A stretch of DNA of 64,000 nt from an uncultured Eubacteriales bacterium (GTDB lineage Bacteria; Bacillota; Clostridia; Oscillospirales; CAG-272): positions 1 through 64,000 of the forward strand of contig CAKRSS010000004.1 in the NCBI GenBank assembly GCA_934401725.1, written 5' to 3'. The notes below the pieces were generated by a model. That model was not told the DNA's origin. It made no database searches and saw nothing but the letters and a program-made list of their open reading frames with translations. The translations under genes were made by a program, and so were the position numbers. Shown in pieces: positions 23,997 through 32,865 of the stretch. Each line of letters starts with the position of its first letter. Within the stretch, counting starts at the first letter, position 1.

Positions 23997-25598
23997 TCAG
24001 TTGAATCTTTTGGTGATGTTCTCGTAGGTCAGACCGTATTTTTCGGCGATGTCGCGGGCGTAGCTCTTGCCGTCCGGCTTTGCGCGGTAAATCTTGAAGG
24101 AACGGCGTCCCTCGCCCTCGATTCCGGCGACCAGCGAGTCGATGTACCCGCCGCCGTCGGCTCCGGCGCGGGCGTTTATCTCGTCAAGACGCGACGCCAG
24201 CTCGTGCAGGTGCGTTGCGAACAGGCAGCGGCAGCCTATCCGGCTGAAGGCGGTCAGTGCCTCGGCCGCGATGTAGGAGGCCTCGTAGGAGCCCGTCGAG
24301 GAGAACGACTCGTCAAGCAGGGCAAGGCTGAAGGGCGTTATTTTATCGAATATTTCACGCATGCGCGCGCACTCCTCGCCGAGACGGCCCTTGTCGATGG
24401 TGTCGTCGGCGCCGGTGGTGAAGTGGGTGTATATCGCGTCGGCGGGGCTGATTCGCGCCTCGGCCGCCGGGACGTACATGCCGAGCTGCATCATAGCCTG
24501 CGCCTGTCCGACGGCGCAGGTGATGACGCTCTTGCCGCCGCGGTTGGGGCCGGTCAGCACGTAGACGCGGGCACGGTCGTCAAAGCTGATGTCGTTGTCG
24601 ACGATTTCGCCCTCGACCTTGAGCGCCACGCGGGCGTTGTAAAGGTGCTTGGCCACGAACACGCGCTCGCCCGCCGGTGCAATGTCGGGAATAGACAGCT
24701 TGCAGCCGCGCTCAATCAGCCTCTGCTGGAACTCGGTTCCCTTGACGAAAAACTCTATCTCGGGCATGAGGTTGAGCAGAAAATCGGTGTTGTCGAGCAC
24801 GTACTGCTGGACGATTTTCTTCCATGAGTGCAGCGAGGACTTGTAGACCTCGTTTATGGCCGAGTTGAAGGCCAGCGAGAGCGCCATCTTCTGATTGTCC
24901 GACTGCTTTTTGCCGAAGGGAACGAGGCTTGCGATGCAGGTGTACTCGTCGTCCTTGAAGTTGAGACGGAGGATTTTCTCGAGCACGTCGCCGGAGCGGA
25001 AGGGCTCGGGGTTGATGGACAGCACGCCCGCCGTCGACGGACGGAGCTGCGCGTCGAGGTTGACGCCGATGGTTACGCTCTTTATGTCGCGGACGCGCGC
25101 GGTCAGCGCGTTGAGCTTTTCGTTGAGCTCCATGTAGTAGTCGCTTTCGGCGAGCTCGATTATGCGGTCGGCCAGCGCTGTGAAGGCGCGGCTGTGCAGC
25201 TTGGAGCGCACCTGCGCGAAGCCGGAATGCAGCACCTCGATGCTCGAGATGTACAGCTCGATTTCGGTCAGACTGGAGAGGTAGGAGGCGGTGTCGCCGC
25301 TGTCGGCGTCAAGACGGCGCAGCTCAAGAATGTCGCTGAGTATCGGGATGAGCCTGCCGAGAGTCTTGGCGATGATAGGGTTCCCTAGCATGTCGTCAAA
25401 GGCTTCCATGCGGTATTTCATGACGGCGGGGTCGGTGGTGAAGTAGTCGGCGAGGCGGGTGTTTTTGAGCTCGAACACCTCAAGCAGCCCCAGCTCCTCG
25501 AGAACGAACATGTCTATATCCGGCACTGCGTCGCCGGTGGCGTGCGCCCGCTGCGACTCCACATCGGGATACAGCAGACTGAAATTCGTAAAGTTCAT
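23997..25598 (-). CDS. MutS-family ATPase lacking the mismatch-recognition domain
   Basis: A 533-residue protein whose C-terminal third is a MutS ABC ATPase: Walker A TGPNRGGKS, Walker B LALLDESFSST and the ATHLHELASRL switch. The N-terminal part is helical and resembles MutS core/lever domains. The F-x-E mismatch-binding domain of MutS1 and the Smr nuclease of MutS2 are both absent. Such short MutS homologues are widespread in Clostridia and of unclear function (family knowledge). It follows the Xer recombinase gene by about 40 nt on the same strand and is likely co-transcribed. Its ribosome site is weak. Confidence 0.85.
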   Translation of the reverse strand: MNFTNFSLLYPDVESQRAHATGDAVPDIDMFVLEELGLLEVFELKNTRLADYFTTDPAVMKYRMEAFDDMLGNPIIAKTLGRLIPILSDILELRRLDADSGDTASYLSSLTEIELYISSIEVLHSGFAQVRSKLHSRAFTALADRIIELAESDYYMELNEKLNALTARVRDIKSVTIGVNLDAQLRPSTAGVLSINPEPFRSGDVLEKILRLNFKDDEYTCIASLVPFGKKQSDNQKMALSLAFNSAINEVYKSSLHSWKKIVQQYVLDNTDFLLNLMPEIEFFVKGTEFQQRLIERGCKLSIPDIAPAGERVFVAKHLYNARVALKVEGEIVDNDISFDDRARVYVLTGPNRGGKSVITCAVGQAQAMMQLGMYVPAAEARISPADAIYTHFTTGADDTIDKGRLGEECARMREIFDKITPFSLALLDESFSSTGSYEASYIAAEALTAFSRIGCRCLFATHLHELASRLDEINARAGADGGGYIDSLVAGIEGEGRRSFKIYRAKPDGKSYARDIAEKYGLTYENITKRFN

Positions 25599-25637
25599 GT
25601 TTATTTATACACTTTCTTTTGATTTGTGATGCCGTTT

Positions 25638-26726
25638 TTAGCTGTTGCCGGTGGAGTCGTCACTGCCGGTCTCGTCGCCCTCGTCACCCTTTTCGTCCGC
25701 GACGGCGGGGCGAGGAGGCGCAGGGTTCTCGAGCACGATGTCGGAGAGCGGGTTTTTCTCCATCGCCTCGGACATGGCCGCGTTGCTGACGTGGGTGTAT
25801 ATCTGCGTGGTGTTCAGCTGCTCGTGGCCGAGGATGTCCTTGAGCACGCGCACGTCGACCTCGCCCGACTGGTACATCAGCGTCGCGGCGGTGTGGCGCA
25901 GCTTGTGAACCGAGTAGTGCTTGGCCGAGAGTCCTGCCTCTCCGAGGTGCTTGTAGACCAGCCACTGCACCGTCTTGACGCTTATGCGCTTGTTGCGTCC
26001 GCTGATGAACAGCGCGCGCTCCTGCAGGCCGAGATTGGTTTCGCTCAGCCGCCACTCGAGGTATTCAGCGAGCGCACTGCGGCAGGCCGAGTTGAGGTAG
26101 ACAATGCGCTCCTTGTTGCCCTTGCCGACCACGCGCAGCGAGCGCAGCTCGCGGTCGAGGTCGTTGAGGTTTATGCCGACGAGTTCGGACACACGCATTC
26201 CGCAGTTGAGAAACAGCGTGATTATGGTGTAGTCGCGCAGGCGGTTTTTGTTGGTCGTGTCGTTCTTGACGGCGTCGAGCAGCAGCAGTGATTCCTCGAG
26301 CGACAGAAATTTCGGCAGCGATTTTTTGGGCTTGGGCGACTCTATGTTGACCGCGGGATTGTCAAACACCATGCCACGCTTGACTATCATGTATCTGTAC
26401 AGCGCCTTGATGGCGGACAGCTTGCGCGCCTTGGCCGCCCACATGTTCTGGCGGACGGTGCTGGTGTACATGAGAAAATCGTATATCTCGGAGGTCTTTA
26501 TCGACTTGTAAAACCCGGCGTCGACGCCGGAAATGTCGAGACTGTCAAACGTTTCGTCGTCCGGCGACATGCCGGCGCGGTGCGCCATGATGTAGCGCGT
26601 GAAGGTGCGCAGGTCGAGCAGATACTCGTCGACGGTCTTGCGTGAGCAGCCCTGAATGACCAGTTTGTAAGACGAAAATTCGGCCAGTATCTCCGGCAAT
26701 TCCTCACTTCCGATAAGCTCGGCCAT
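25638..26726 (-). CDS. Tyrosine recombinase, XerC/XerD type
   Basis: A site-specific recombinase probably acting in chromosome dimer resolution, since no element boundaries or second integrase are nearby. The 362-residue product has an N-terminal SAM-like core-binding domain (to about 125) and a catalytic domain with the first Arg in MRVSELVGINL, HKLRHTAATLM (His-x-x-Arg) and LGHEQLNTTQIYTHVS with the nucleophile Tyr. The last ~38 residues are an acidic, Pro/Gly/Ser-rich tail not typical of XerC. ATG 26726 follows GAAGGA; the upstream ATG at 26762 lacks a site. A strong minus-strand promoter lies about 190 nt upstream. Confidence 0.9.
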   Translation of the reverse strand: MAELIGSEELPEILAEFSSYKLVIQGCSRKTVDEYLLDLRTFTRYIMAHRAGMSPDDETFDSLDISGVDAGFYKSIKTSEIYDFLMYTSTVRQNMWAAKARKLSAIKALYRYMIVKRGMVFDNPAVNIESPKPKKSLPKFLSLEESLLLLDAVKNDTTNKNRLRDYTIITLFLNCGMRVSELVGINLNDLDRELRSLRVVGKGNKERIVYLNSACRSALAEYLEWRLSETNLGLQERALFISGRNKRISVKTVQWLVYKHLGEAGLSAKHYSVHKLRHTAATLMYQSGEVDVRVLKDILGHEQLNTTQIYTHVSNAAMSEAMEKNPLSDIVLENPAPPRPAVADEKGDEGDETGSDDSTGNS

Positions 26727-26768
26727 AGCATCACATCCTTCGTATGTTTTCTTGTGTGTCAATTACAA

Positions 26769-26936
26769 TGCGAAGCACACCTCGCTGTGGCTATTATACC
26801 ACGAAGCAAAAATGCTTGCTAGCAAGGGCATTTTTGCGAGGCCGTCAATGCCACAGTCGCGCGATGCGCGTGGAGGCGGCAGCCGTGAGGGGTGCGAAGC
26901 ACACCTTTCTGTGGCTATTATACCACGATGCAAAAA
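26769..26936. repeat. 44-nt direct repeat (two copies, 124 bp apart)
   Basis: Copies at 26769-26812 and 26893-26936 differ at about three positions (CTCGC/CTTTC and GAAGC/GATGC). Each carries TGCGAAGCACACC and CTATTATACCACG. On the minus strand both give an extended -10 TGGTATAAT, but only the second has a good -35. Confidence 0.85.
26806..26837. repeat. Hairpin between the duplicated promoter copies
   Basis: CAAAAATGC pairs with GCATTTTTG around a core containing TTGCTAGCAA. The U-rich arm could make it a weak terminator or attenuator in the recombinase leader. Confidence 0.5.
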
Positions 26937-26946
26937 CGATTGTCAA
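26917..26946 (-). promoter_or_regulatory. Strong promoter reading toward the Xer recombinase
   Basis: On the minus strand: TTGACA (26946-26941), 18-bp spacer, TATAAT (26922-26917) with extended -10 TGG. Confidence 0.85.
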
Positions 26947-26986
26947 CCTCGCAGGCTGCGAAATATAAACATTTCGCGTACTTCTA

Positions 26987-27015
26987 TTGCAAAATTGCGG
27001 GTTATGGTATATAAT
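26987..27015 (+). promoter_or_regulatory. Promoter of the membrane protein / HAD operon
   Basis: TTGCAA (26987-26992), 17-bp spacer, TATAAT (27010-27015), about 40 nt before the start codon. Confidence 0.85.
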
Positions 27016-27056
27016 TAAGGGGAAATAATTTTGAAACGGAGAGATACTGCCCTCGA

Positions 27057-27605
27057 ATGAAAAAGTTTTTTGTCAATTATTCCTTTTATTCAGTGAAGAT
27101 GTTTCTGACCCAGTTCGCCATCTCGCTGTTCGGACTGACGCTCTCCGGCGTCTTCAGTCGCGCGGAAATGCCGACAGGACAGCTTGTTTCCAGCATATGC
27201 TCTGTCGTGTTTTACCTCTTCCTGATCTACTACATGACCTGGGAGCTCGGTTACAACGACCGTACCGCCGAGCGGCGTGGGGAGATAGTCACAAACCCGT
27301 TTATGGGGCTGTTCATCTCGCTGCTTGCAAACTCCATCAACTTCATCATGGCTCTGCTGATACTGTGCCGCGTGGCGTTCGGCAGCTTCTGCATTATCAT
27401 CGAGGGCATGTACGCGGGCATAATTATCACCGTCGCTGACGGCGGGACTGCGCCGACGTGGCTGTATTTTGCCATCATCGTCCCCGCGCTTATCGTCTCG
27501 ACGGTCAGCTACTACTTCGGACTGCATGACATGTGCCTCACCCCCATATTCCGCGCAAAATGCCCCGAGCGTCCCGACAAAAAAGAGAGGAAAAAGAAGA
27601 AATAA
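27057..27605 (+). CDS. Four-helix integral membrane protein of unknown function
   Basis: A 182-residue protein with about four transmembrane segments (roughly 13-33, 43-62, 83-108 and 135-157) and a very basic C-terminus (PDKKERKKKK). I do not recognise a family. The stop overlaps the start of the following HAD phosphatase (TAATG), so the two are translationally coupled. A membrane protein paired with a small phosphatase suggests a shared task such as handling a lipid or sugar phosphate, but nothing in the sequence proves it. Confidence 0.75.
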   Translation: MKKFFVNYSFYSVKMFLTQFAISLFGLTLSGVFSRAEMPTGQLVSSICSVVFYLFLIYYMTWELGYNDRTAERRGEIVTNPFMGLFISLLANSINFIMALLILCRVAFGSFCIIIEGMYAGIIITVADGGTAPTWLYFAIIVPALIVSTVSYYFGLHDMCLTPIFRAKCPERPDKKERKKKK

Positions 27606-28219
27606 TGTACGACTTTATAATTTACGATTTTGACGGTACGCTGTCCGACAGCTACCCGGTTTACACCGATGCGCTGCTCGGGCTGCTCGGCCGCTACGGC
27701 ATACACGAGGATTGGGACAGAGCCTACGAGCTGCTCAAGGTGTCGGTCGGGCACGCGCTGGGAAATTACGATTTCGGTCGTCCGCGCGCCGAGATTGCGC
27801 ATGAGTACGGCCACCTTTACCGCGAGCTCGCACGCAAAGAAATGAAGGCGTTCCCCGAGGCGGTGGACATTCTGAAGTTTGCAGTGGATCACAAAAAGAA
27901 AAATTATATATACACGCACACCGGAAAATTTGCATTTGAGATGTTAGACAAGATGGGACTGACGCCCTACATAGAGTACGTCCTCGACGGCTCGGCGGAC
28001 TTCCCGCGCAAGCCGGAGCCGGATGCGCTGTACTTTATGTTCGACCACTGCGGCATCGATCCCGCGCGTGCCGTCATGATAGGCGACCGCGACATCGACG
28101 TCAAGGCGGCGCACAACGCCGGTATACACGGCTGTATGTTCGACGAGGGCAACTACTACCCCGACTGCCCGGCGGAGTACCGGATTAAAAATCTCAGAGA
28201 ACTTGAGAATATTCTTTGA
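27605..28219 (+). CDS. HAD-superfamily hydrolase, phosphoglycolate phosphatase-like
   Basis: A 204-residue phosphatase with all four HAD motifs: DFDGTLSDS near the start (nucleophile Asp9), THTG for motif II, the Lys in PRKPEPDAL, and GDRDIDVKAAHNAG for motif IV. The helical cap between motifs I and II matches the Gph/PGMB-like C1 cap. Likely substrates are small phosphorylated metabolites; assignment to phosphoglycolate is only by resemblance. The start overlaps the upstream membrane-protein stop by one base. A perfect terminator follows. Confidence 0.88.
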   Translation: MYDFIIYDFDGTLSDSYPVYTDALLGLLGRYGIHEDWDRAYELLKVSVGHALGNYDFGRPRAEIAHEYGHLYRELARKEMKAFPEAVDILKFAVDHKKKNYIYTHTGKFAFEMLDKMGLTPYIEYVLDGSADFPRKPEPDALYFMFDHCGIDPARAVMIGDRDIDVKAAHNAGIHGCMFDEGNYYPDCPAEYRIKNLRELENIL

Positions 28220-28227
28220 TAAGCAAA

Positions 28228-28267
28228 AAACAGCGGAGAGCCATGCGGCTCTCCGCTGTTTTTGTTT
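28228..28267. terminator. Terminator after the HAD gene (convergent with clpC)
   Basis: AAACAGCGGAGAGCC (28228-28242), loop ATGC, GGCTCTCCGCTGTTT (28247-28261), then TTGTTTG. The A-rich left flank lets it work in both directions. Confidence 0.95.
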
Positions 28268-28348
28268 GTGTCGGAATTGTGTGTGTGCTGAAAATTTGCG
28301 TGTGCCAGACATGCGTGGCGAGGGTGAATTTTTGTGCCGCTCGACCCT

Positions 28349-30853
28349 CTACCTAACCTCGCCGCGCGACAGCACCTGCATGGTCAGCTCCGCCGCGCCG
28401 TCGGGGGCATCGATGATGACCTCGTCGCCGTCGCCGACCGAACGCTCGAGCAGCATTTTTGAGAGTGGGTCCTCTACCTTGGCCGAGATCAGCCGACGCA
28501 GCTCGCGCGCGCCGTAGCGCGGGTCGTAGCCGGACGACGCGAGCCTTTGCTCGGCCTCGGCGGTGAAGGTCAGCCGCACGCCGAGCGCCGCGGCGCGCTG
28601 CACTATGGCGTCGAGCAGTCCGTGCGTTATGGCGAGCATGGTGCTGCCGTCGAGCGGACGGAAGATTATGACCTCGTCGAGCCGGTTGATGAACTCGGGG
28701 CGGAAGGTCTCGCGCACGGCGCGGGTGACGGTCTCGCGGTCGGCCTCCGCGGCACGGTCAGCCTCGGTTTTTGCGGCCTTGACCGCCTCCGCCGCGCCAG
28801 ACATGCCCACAGTGCCAAATCCCAGCTGGCGGCGGCTTTCGGTCGACGAAAAGCCGATGTTCGAGGTCATTATGATGACGGCGTTGCGGAAGCTGGCCGT
28901 GCGGCCGGTTGAGTCGGTCAGGTGGCCGTTGTCGAATATCTGAAGCAGCAGGTTGAAGACGTCTGGGTGCGCCTTCTCGATCTCGTCGAGCAGTATGACC
29001 GAGTAGGGACGCCGCCGCACGGCCTCGGTCAGCCGCCCGCCCTCGTCGTAGCCGACGTATCCCGGCGGCGAGCCTATCAGCTTTGAGACGCTGTGCTTTT
29101 CCATATACTCCGACATGTCGAGACGTATGAGGTTGTCGCAGCCGAACAGCTCATCTGCCAGGGCGAGCGCCAGCTCGGTCTTGCCCACGCCGGTGCGTCC
29201 GCAGAACAGAAACACCCCGACCGGACGGTCGGGCTCGTGCAGTCCGCTGCGGCCGCGGCGTATGGCCGCGCAAATGCTGGCGATGGCCGCGTCCTGCCCC
29301 CGCACACGGCGGCTGAGCCTTTCCTCGAGGCCGTCGAGGTCGGCGCTCGAGTGCTCGGCCGGGTTTGCGACGGGCACGCCCGTCCACTGCGTGACGGTCT
29401 CGCAGATGTCGCGCGCGGTGACGGTTATGTCCGACTCGGCGCGGCTGTCGTCGAGCAGGCGGCAGTCGGATTCAAGCTGGCTCTGCAGTAAAAGCTCGCT
29501 CTCGCGTATGCGCGCGGCCTGCTCGAAGTCCTGCGCCATGACGGCCTCCTCCTTCTCCTTGGCAAGCCGCGACAGACGCTCGCGCGTCGCGCTGAGCGGG
29601 GCGGGGGAGGAGTAGGCCTGGATTTTGCGCAGCGACGCCGCCTCGTCCATGAGGTCGATGGCTTTGTCGGGCAGAAAGCGGTCGGGAATATAGCGCACGG
29701 ACAGCTCGACGGCGGCCCGCAGCGCCTCGTCAGAGATTGAGAGACCGTGGTGCGCCTCGTATTTGTCGCGCAGGCCGTGGAGAATGTCGAGCGTCTGCTC
29801 GGGCGTCGGCTCGCCGACCGTCACAGACTGAAACCGGCGCTCAAGCGCCGCGTCGCGCTCGATGTGGCGGCGGAATTCCTCGATGGTCGTCGCGCCGATG
29901 ATCTGAAGCTCGCCGCGCGCCAGCGCGGGCTTTATGATATTTGCCGCGTCGACCGCGCCCTCGGCCGCGCCCGCGCCTATGATGGTGTGCAGCTCATCGA
30001 TGAACAGTATGACCGAGGGGTTCTTGCGCACCTCCTCCATGACGTTCTTCAGCCGCTCCTCGAACTCGCCGCGGTACTTGGCTCCGGCAATCATGCCGGG
30101 GATGTCGAGAGTGACTATTATGCGGTCGCGCAGGTTGTCGGGGACGTCGCCGTCGGCAATGCGTTGCGCCAGTCCCTCGACGACGGCCGTCTTGCCGACG
30201 CCCGGCTCGCCGATGAGGCAGGGATTGTTCTTGGAGCGCCGCGACAGTATCTGCATGACGCGGACCGTTTCGCGGTCGCGGCCTATGATGGGGTCGAGCC
30301 GTCCCTCACGTGCGGCGGCGGTCAGGTCGCGGCCGTAGGAGGACAGCGTCTGCGCGCCGGGGATGACGTCCGCGCGCCCCGCTTCCTTGGCGGACGACGT
30401 CCGCTCGCCGCGCCCCGGCAGCGTGTCAAGAAAGGCCGATAGCTCCTTCTTGAGCTCCGCGGGCAGTATGCCCGCCTGCGTCAGGACGCGCGTGGCCATG
30501 CAGTCGCTGCTCGAGAGTATCGCCCAGAGCAGGTGCTCGGTTCCGATGTAGCTCTGACGCATGCGCAGCGACTCGTGCGCGGCGGCCTCGAGTATGCTTT
30601 TGAGCTTGGGCGTCATGCTGCGCGCCGACAGGCGCGACGGAACCCCCGTCCCCGCCCATTGCGCGACGGTGGCGTAGAGGCTTTCGTAGTCCCCGCCGCG
30701 CGCAGACAGCATACGCTCGGCTATCGAACCGGACTCCCCCGCGAGTCCGAGAAGCAGGTGCTCGGAGCCTATATATGTGTGCCCCAGCTCCCGGGCACAG
30801 CTCATGGCACGGTTGAGCGCGGTGCGCGCCTTGCCCGTGAAACGGTCAGTCAT
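28349..30853 (-). CDS. clpC: ClpC-type ATP-dependent Clp protease ATP-binding subunit
   Basis: A Hsp100 unfoldase that feeds proteins to ClpP. The 834-residue product has two N-terminal Clp_N repeats (about 1-145), a first AAA+ module (GEPGVGKTAVVEG), a middle segment with a UVR-like coiled coil (EKEEAVMAQDFEQAARIRESE), and a second AAA+ module (GRTGVGKTELALALADEL, IILDEIEKAHPDVFNLLLQ). The middle segment marks it as ClpC rather than ClpB. ctsR, mcsA and mcsB, which usually precede clpC in Firmicutes, are absent here. It ends with TAG, the only intact gene I checked in the window that does. It lies 49 nt after the spore-protein operon on the same strand. Confidence 0.93.
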   Translation of the reverse strand: MTDRFTGKARTALNRAMSCARELGHTYIGSEHLLLGLAGESGSIAERMLSARGGDYESLYATVAQWAGTGVPSRLSARSMTPKLKSILEAAAHESLRMRQSYIGTEHLLWAILSSSDCMATRVLTQAGILPAELKKELSAFLDTLPGRGERTSSAKEAGRADVIPGAQTLSSYGRDLTAAAREGRLDPIIGRDRETVRVMQILSRRSKNNPCLIGEPGVGKTAVVEGLAQRIADGDVPDNLRDRIIVTLDIPGMIAGAKYRGEFEERLKNVMEEVRKNPSVILFIDELHTIIGAGAAEGAVDAANIIKPALARGELQIIGATTIEEFRRHIERDAALERRFQSVTVGEPTPEQTLDILHGLRDKYEAHHGLSISDEALRAAVELSVRYIPDRFLPDKAIDLMDEAASLRKIQAYSSPAPLSATRERLSRLAKEKEEAVMAQDFEQAARIRESELLLQSQLESDCRLLDDSRAESDITVTARDICETVTQWTGVPVANPAEHSSADLDGLEERLSRRVRGQDAAIASICAAIRRGRSGLHEPDRPVGVFLFCGRTGVGKTELALALADELFGCDNLIRLDMSEYMEKHSVSKLIGSPPGYVGYDEGGRLTEAVRRRPYSVILLDEIEKAHPDVFNLLLQIFDNGHLTDSTGRTASFRNAVIIMTSNIGFSSTESRRQLGFGTVGMSGAAEAVKAAKTEADRAAEADRETVTRAVRETFRPEFINRLDEVIIFRPLDGSTMLAITHGLLDAIVQRAAALGVRLTFTAEAEQRLASSGYDPRYGARELRRLISAKVEDPLSKMLLERSVGDGDEVIIDAPDGAAELTMQVLSRGEVR

Positions 30854-30901
30854 TTTCTATACCTCCTGCCTTTCAGGTATAGCTATTATAAGCATTTTTT
30901 C

Positions 30902-31432
30902 TCAGGCGTATTCATCGGCGCGACGGTTGTAGGCCCCGGCGATGCTGTCCCAGGTGGCGAGTCCCACCGTCCCCGTGACGGGCAGCGAGTGAAGCGCCTG
31001 GAAATGCCGCACCGCCGCCTCGGTCGCCTCGCCGAACACACCGTCGGACGGTATGCTCAGCGCCTCGCCGTAGTCGCGCGAGAGCTCGCCTAACATGAAC
31101 TGAAGCGCCGTGACGTAGAAATTCGAGTCGCCGGGGCGTATTTCGTAGCCGAGCGGGCGGCGCGGAAAGACGGACATGGGCGTCGGGTGCGCGTTGGCAG
31201 CGAGCGAGTCGAGGTAGCGGGCGAAAAGCGTGTCCCACGTCTCGCGGTCGGCGACTCCTGTGACGGGCAGGCCGTGGCAGGACTGAAAATCCGAGAGCGA
31301 CTGCCCCGTCACGGTGTCGAAAATGCCGTCGATGGGCGGCGGGGTGATGCGCTCGTCCTCGTGTGAAAGCTGAAGCAGGTAGCGCTGAAGATTGGTTACG
31401 GCCTCGCGCTCATATGGCTTTTGCTGTGGCAT
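30902..31432 (-). CDS. Peptidoglycan-binding protein with two PG_binding_1 domains
   Basis: A 176-residue protein made almost entirely of two peptidoglycan-binding type-1 repeats (about 8-70 and 100-168), each ending in the characteristic DGxFG/T...F-Q....LPVTG-x-x-x-x-x-T-W-D pattern. There is no signal peptide and no catalytic domain. Together with the two genes upstream on the same strand it looks like a spore-cortex/coat or mother-cell wall-binding set, since such signal-less proteins are common in sporulating Clostridia (inference). Confidence 0.85.
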   Translation of the reverse strand: MPQQKPYEREAVTNLQRYLLQLSHEDERITPPPIDGIFDTVTGQSLSDFQSCHGLPVTGVADRETWDTLFARYLDSLAANAHPTPMSVFPRRPLGYEIRPGDSNFYVTALQFMLGELSRDYGEALSIPSDGVFGEATEAAVRHFQALHSLPVTGTVGLATWDSIAGAYNRRADEYA

Positions 31433-31455
31433 GACTTACCCTCCTTTTATCTGTT

Positions 31456-32856
31456 TCACGAGCCCACCGGGTAGCCGGGGTACTGCCCCTCGCCGAGCTG
31501 CGCGCCGGCGTAGAGGTCGCTGTAAAGGTCGGTGATGGCCGTCCACGTCCCGGCGGACACCGAGCCTGTGACGGGTAGCCCCTCGAGCTCCTGAAAAGCC
31601 ATGACCGCCGCCTGCGTCCGGCTGCCGAAGTAGCCCGTAACGGCGACCGGCTCTATCTGCGGATAGGTCTGGCCGATGTAATTTAAGTACTCCTGGAGCA
31701 CGCGCACCGAGTCGCTCTCGGCTCCCAGCCGCAGCGCAACGCCGCCGTAGGGAATGGTCAGCCCCTCGGTGTATCTTACGGGGATGTTCTGGATTATGCC
31801 GAGGTAGGTGCGGTAGAGCGAGTTCCAGGTGAGCGGCCCCACGACGCCGTCGGGCGACAGCTCAAAGGTGTCCTGAAACGCTATGACGGCGGCAAGCGTA
31901 CGGTCGCCGAATACGCCGTCGAGCGCGACGGCGGGAATGGTGGCGTAAAACTGCGAGAGGTAATTCAGGTAGTATTGAAGATTCATCACGCCGTTGCCGG
32001 TGTCGCCGTAGCGCAGTACGCCGGGGTACTGACTCGTGACCTCCTCAAGCGTCACACCCTCGGAATCCAGCTCGTTGAGCCGCTTGACGGCGTTGTATAT
32101 GCGCTGGACCATGTACCACGTCGCCTGCCCGACGATGCCGTCCTGCGTAAGTCCGAAGACGCGCTGAAACTCGGTCACGGCCTCGAGCGTGTCGTAGCCG
32201 AAGACGCCGTCCGGGATGATGATTTTGGGAATGGAGGGGTAGTTGTTAGAGATGCGGTTGAGGCGCAGCTGGAGCGTGCGCACCTCGTCGTTCGCGGTGC
32301 CGAGACGGAGCGGGAGCGTCGGGTTGAGCGCCTCGGGCGACATGACGGGTACGTCGGTGACTATGTCGATGTTCTGGCCGTAGTAGCGCTGAAGAATTTC
32401 GTAGGGCGTGTAGCCTTGGTTGGCAAGGTCGACAGTCCCCCACTGCGAGAGCCCGCCGCAGGTGACGGTGGTGCCGTTGCAGTAGGCCGTGAAGAGCGGC
32501 TCGACCGAGCCCTGACGGCGGACGTAGCTGTTGAAAATGTCTCCGACGAGCTGCTGAATGTTCTCGAATATCTCGCGCCCGCCGGCGTAGGACTGGTCGA
32601 AGGCAGTCGATGAGGTGATGTCGAAGTCGTAGCCGCGGGAGCGGTAGTACTGCGTGTAGATGCGGTTGAGCGCGAACGAAATCTGGGCGTAGATGTTGGC
32701 GCGCAGGGCGGATTCCGGCCATGTCGGGTATATTTCGCCCGAGGCGACGTTTGATATGTAGTAGTCAAAGGGAACGGTGACGTTGCGCGCGTTTGAGTCG
32801 GGCGTGCCGAGGTGGACGGTTATGTACTCGGGGATGAACGGAAGTGTGGTTGGCAT
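31456..32856 (-). CDS. SpoIID-like domain protein with three peptidoglycan-binding repeats
   Basis: A 466-residue protein. Residues about 15-165 resemble the SpoIID/LytB lytic-transglycosylase domain (WPESALRANIYAQISFALNR, STAFDQSY, FTAYCNGTTVTCGGLSQWG). Three PG_binding_1 repeats follow (about 185-260, 285-360 and 370-450). There is no signal peptide or membrane anchor, unlike engulfment SpoIID, so it may act in the mother cell on the spore cortex or be released late. Whether the catalytic Glu is kept is not certain from reading alone. A GAGGAGG site precedes the ATG, and it sits between two small partner genes. Confidence 0.82.
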   Translation of the reverse strand: MPTTLPFIPEYITVHLGTPDSNARNVTVPFDYYISNVASGEIYPTWPESALRANIYAQISFALNRIYTQYYRSRGYDFDITSSTAFDQSYAGGREIFENIQQLVGDIFNSYVRRQGSVEPLFTAYCNGTTVTCGGLSQWGTVDLANQGYTPYEILQRYYGQNIDIVTDVPVMSPEALNPTLPLRLGTANDEVRTLQLRLNRISNNYPSIPKIIIPDGVFGYDTLEAVTEFQRVFGLTQDGIVGQATWYMVQRIYNAVKRLNELDSEGVTLEEVTSQYPGVLRYGDTGNGVMNLQYYLNYLSQFYATIPAVALDGVFGDRTLAAVIAFQDTFELSPDGVVGPLTWNSLYRTYLGIIQNIPVRYTEGLTIPYGGVALRLGAESDSVRVLQEYLNYIGQTYPQIEPVAVTGYFGSRTQAAVMAFQELEGLPVTGSVSAGTWTAITDLYSDLYAGAQLGEGQYPGYPVGS

Positions 32857-32865
32857 GGCGCCTCC

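Larger units (their letters stand above)
26727..27056. other. Intergenic region with duplicated promoter block
   Basis: This 330-nt spacer between divergent genes has no gene. It holds a 44-nt direct repeat (26769-26812 and 26893-26936), each containing a minus-strand TATAAT, a hairpin at 26806-26837, and a plus-strand promoter at 26987-27015. Confidence 0.8.

Noticed and set aside
25638..26726. Xer recombinase as a phage or transposon integrase
   Set aside because: No phage genes, attachment duplications or cargo nearby; motifs and context fit a chromosomal Xer.
28349..28351. TAG reassignment in this genome
   Set aside because: clpC ends with TAG at the expected family length, so TAG still works as a stop; the isomerase TAG is more likely a mutation or error.
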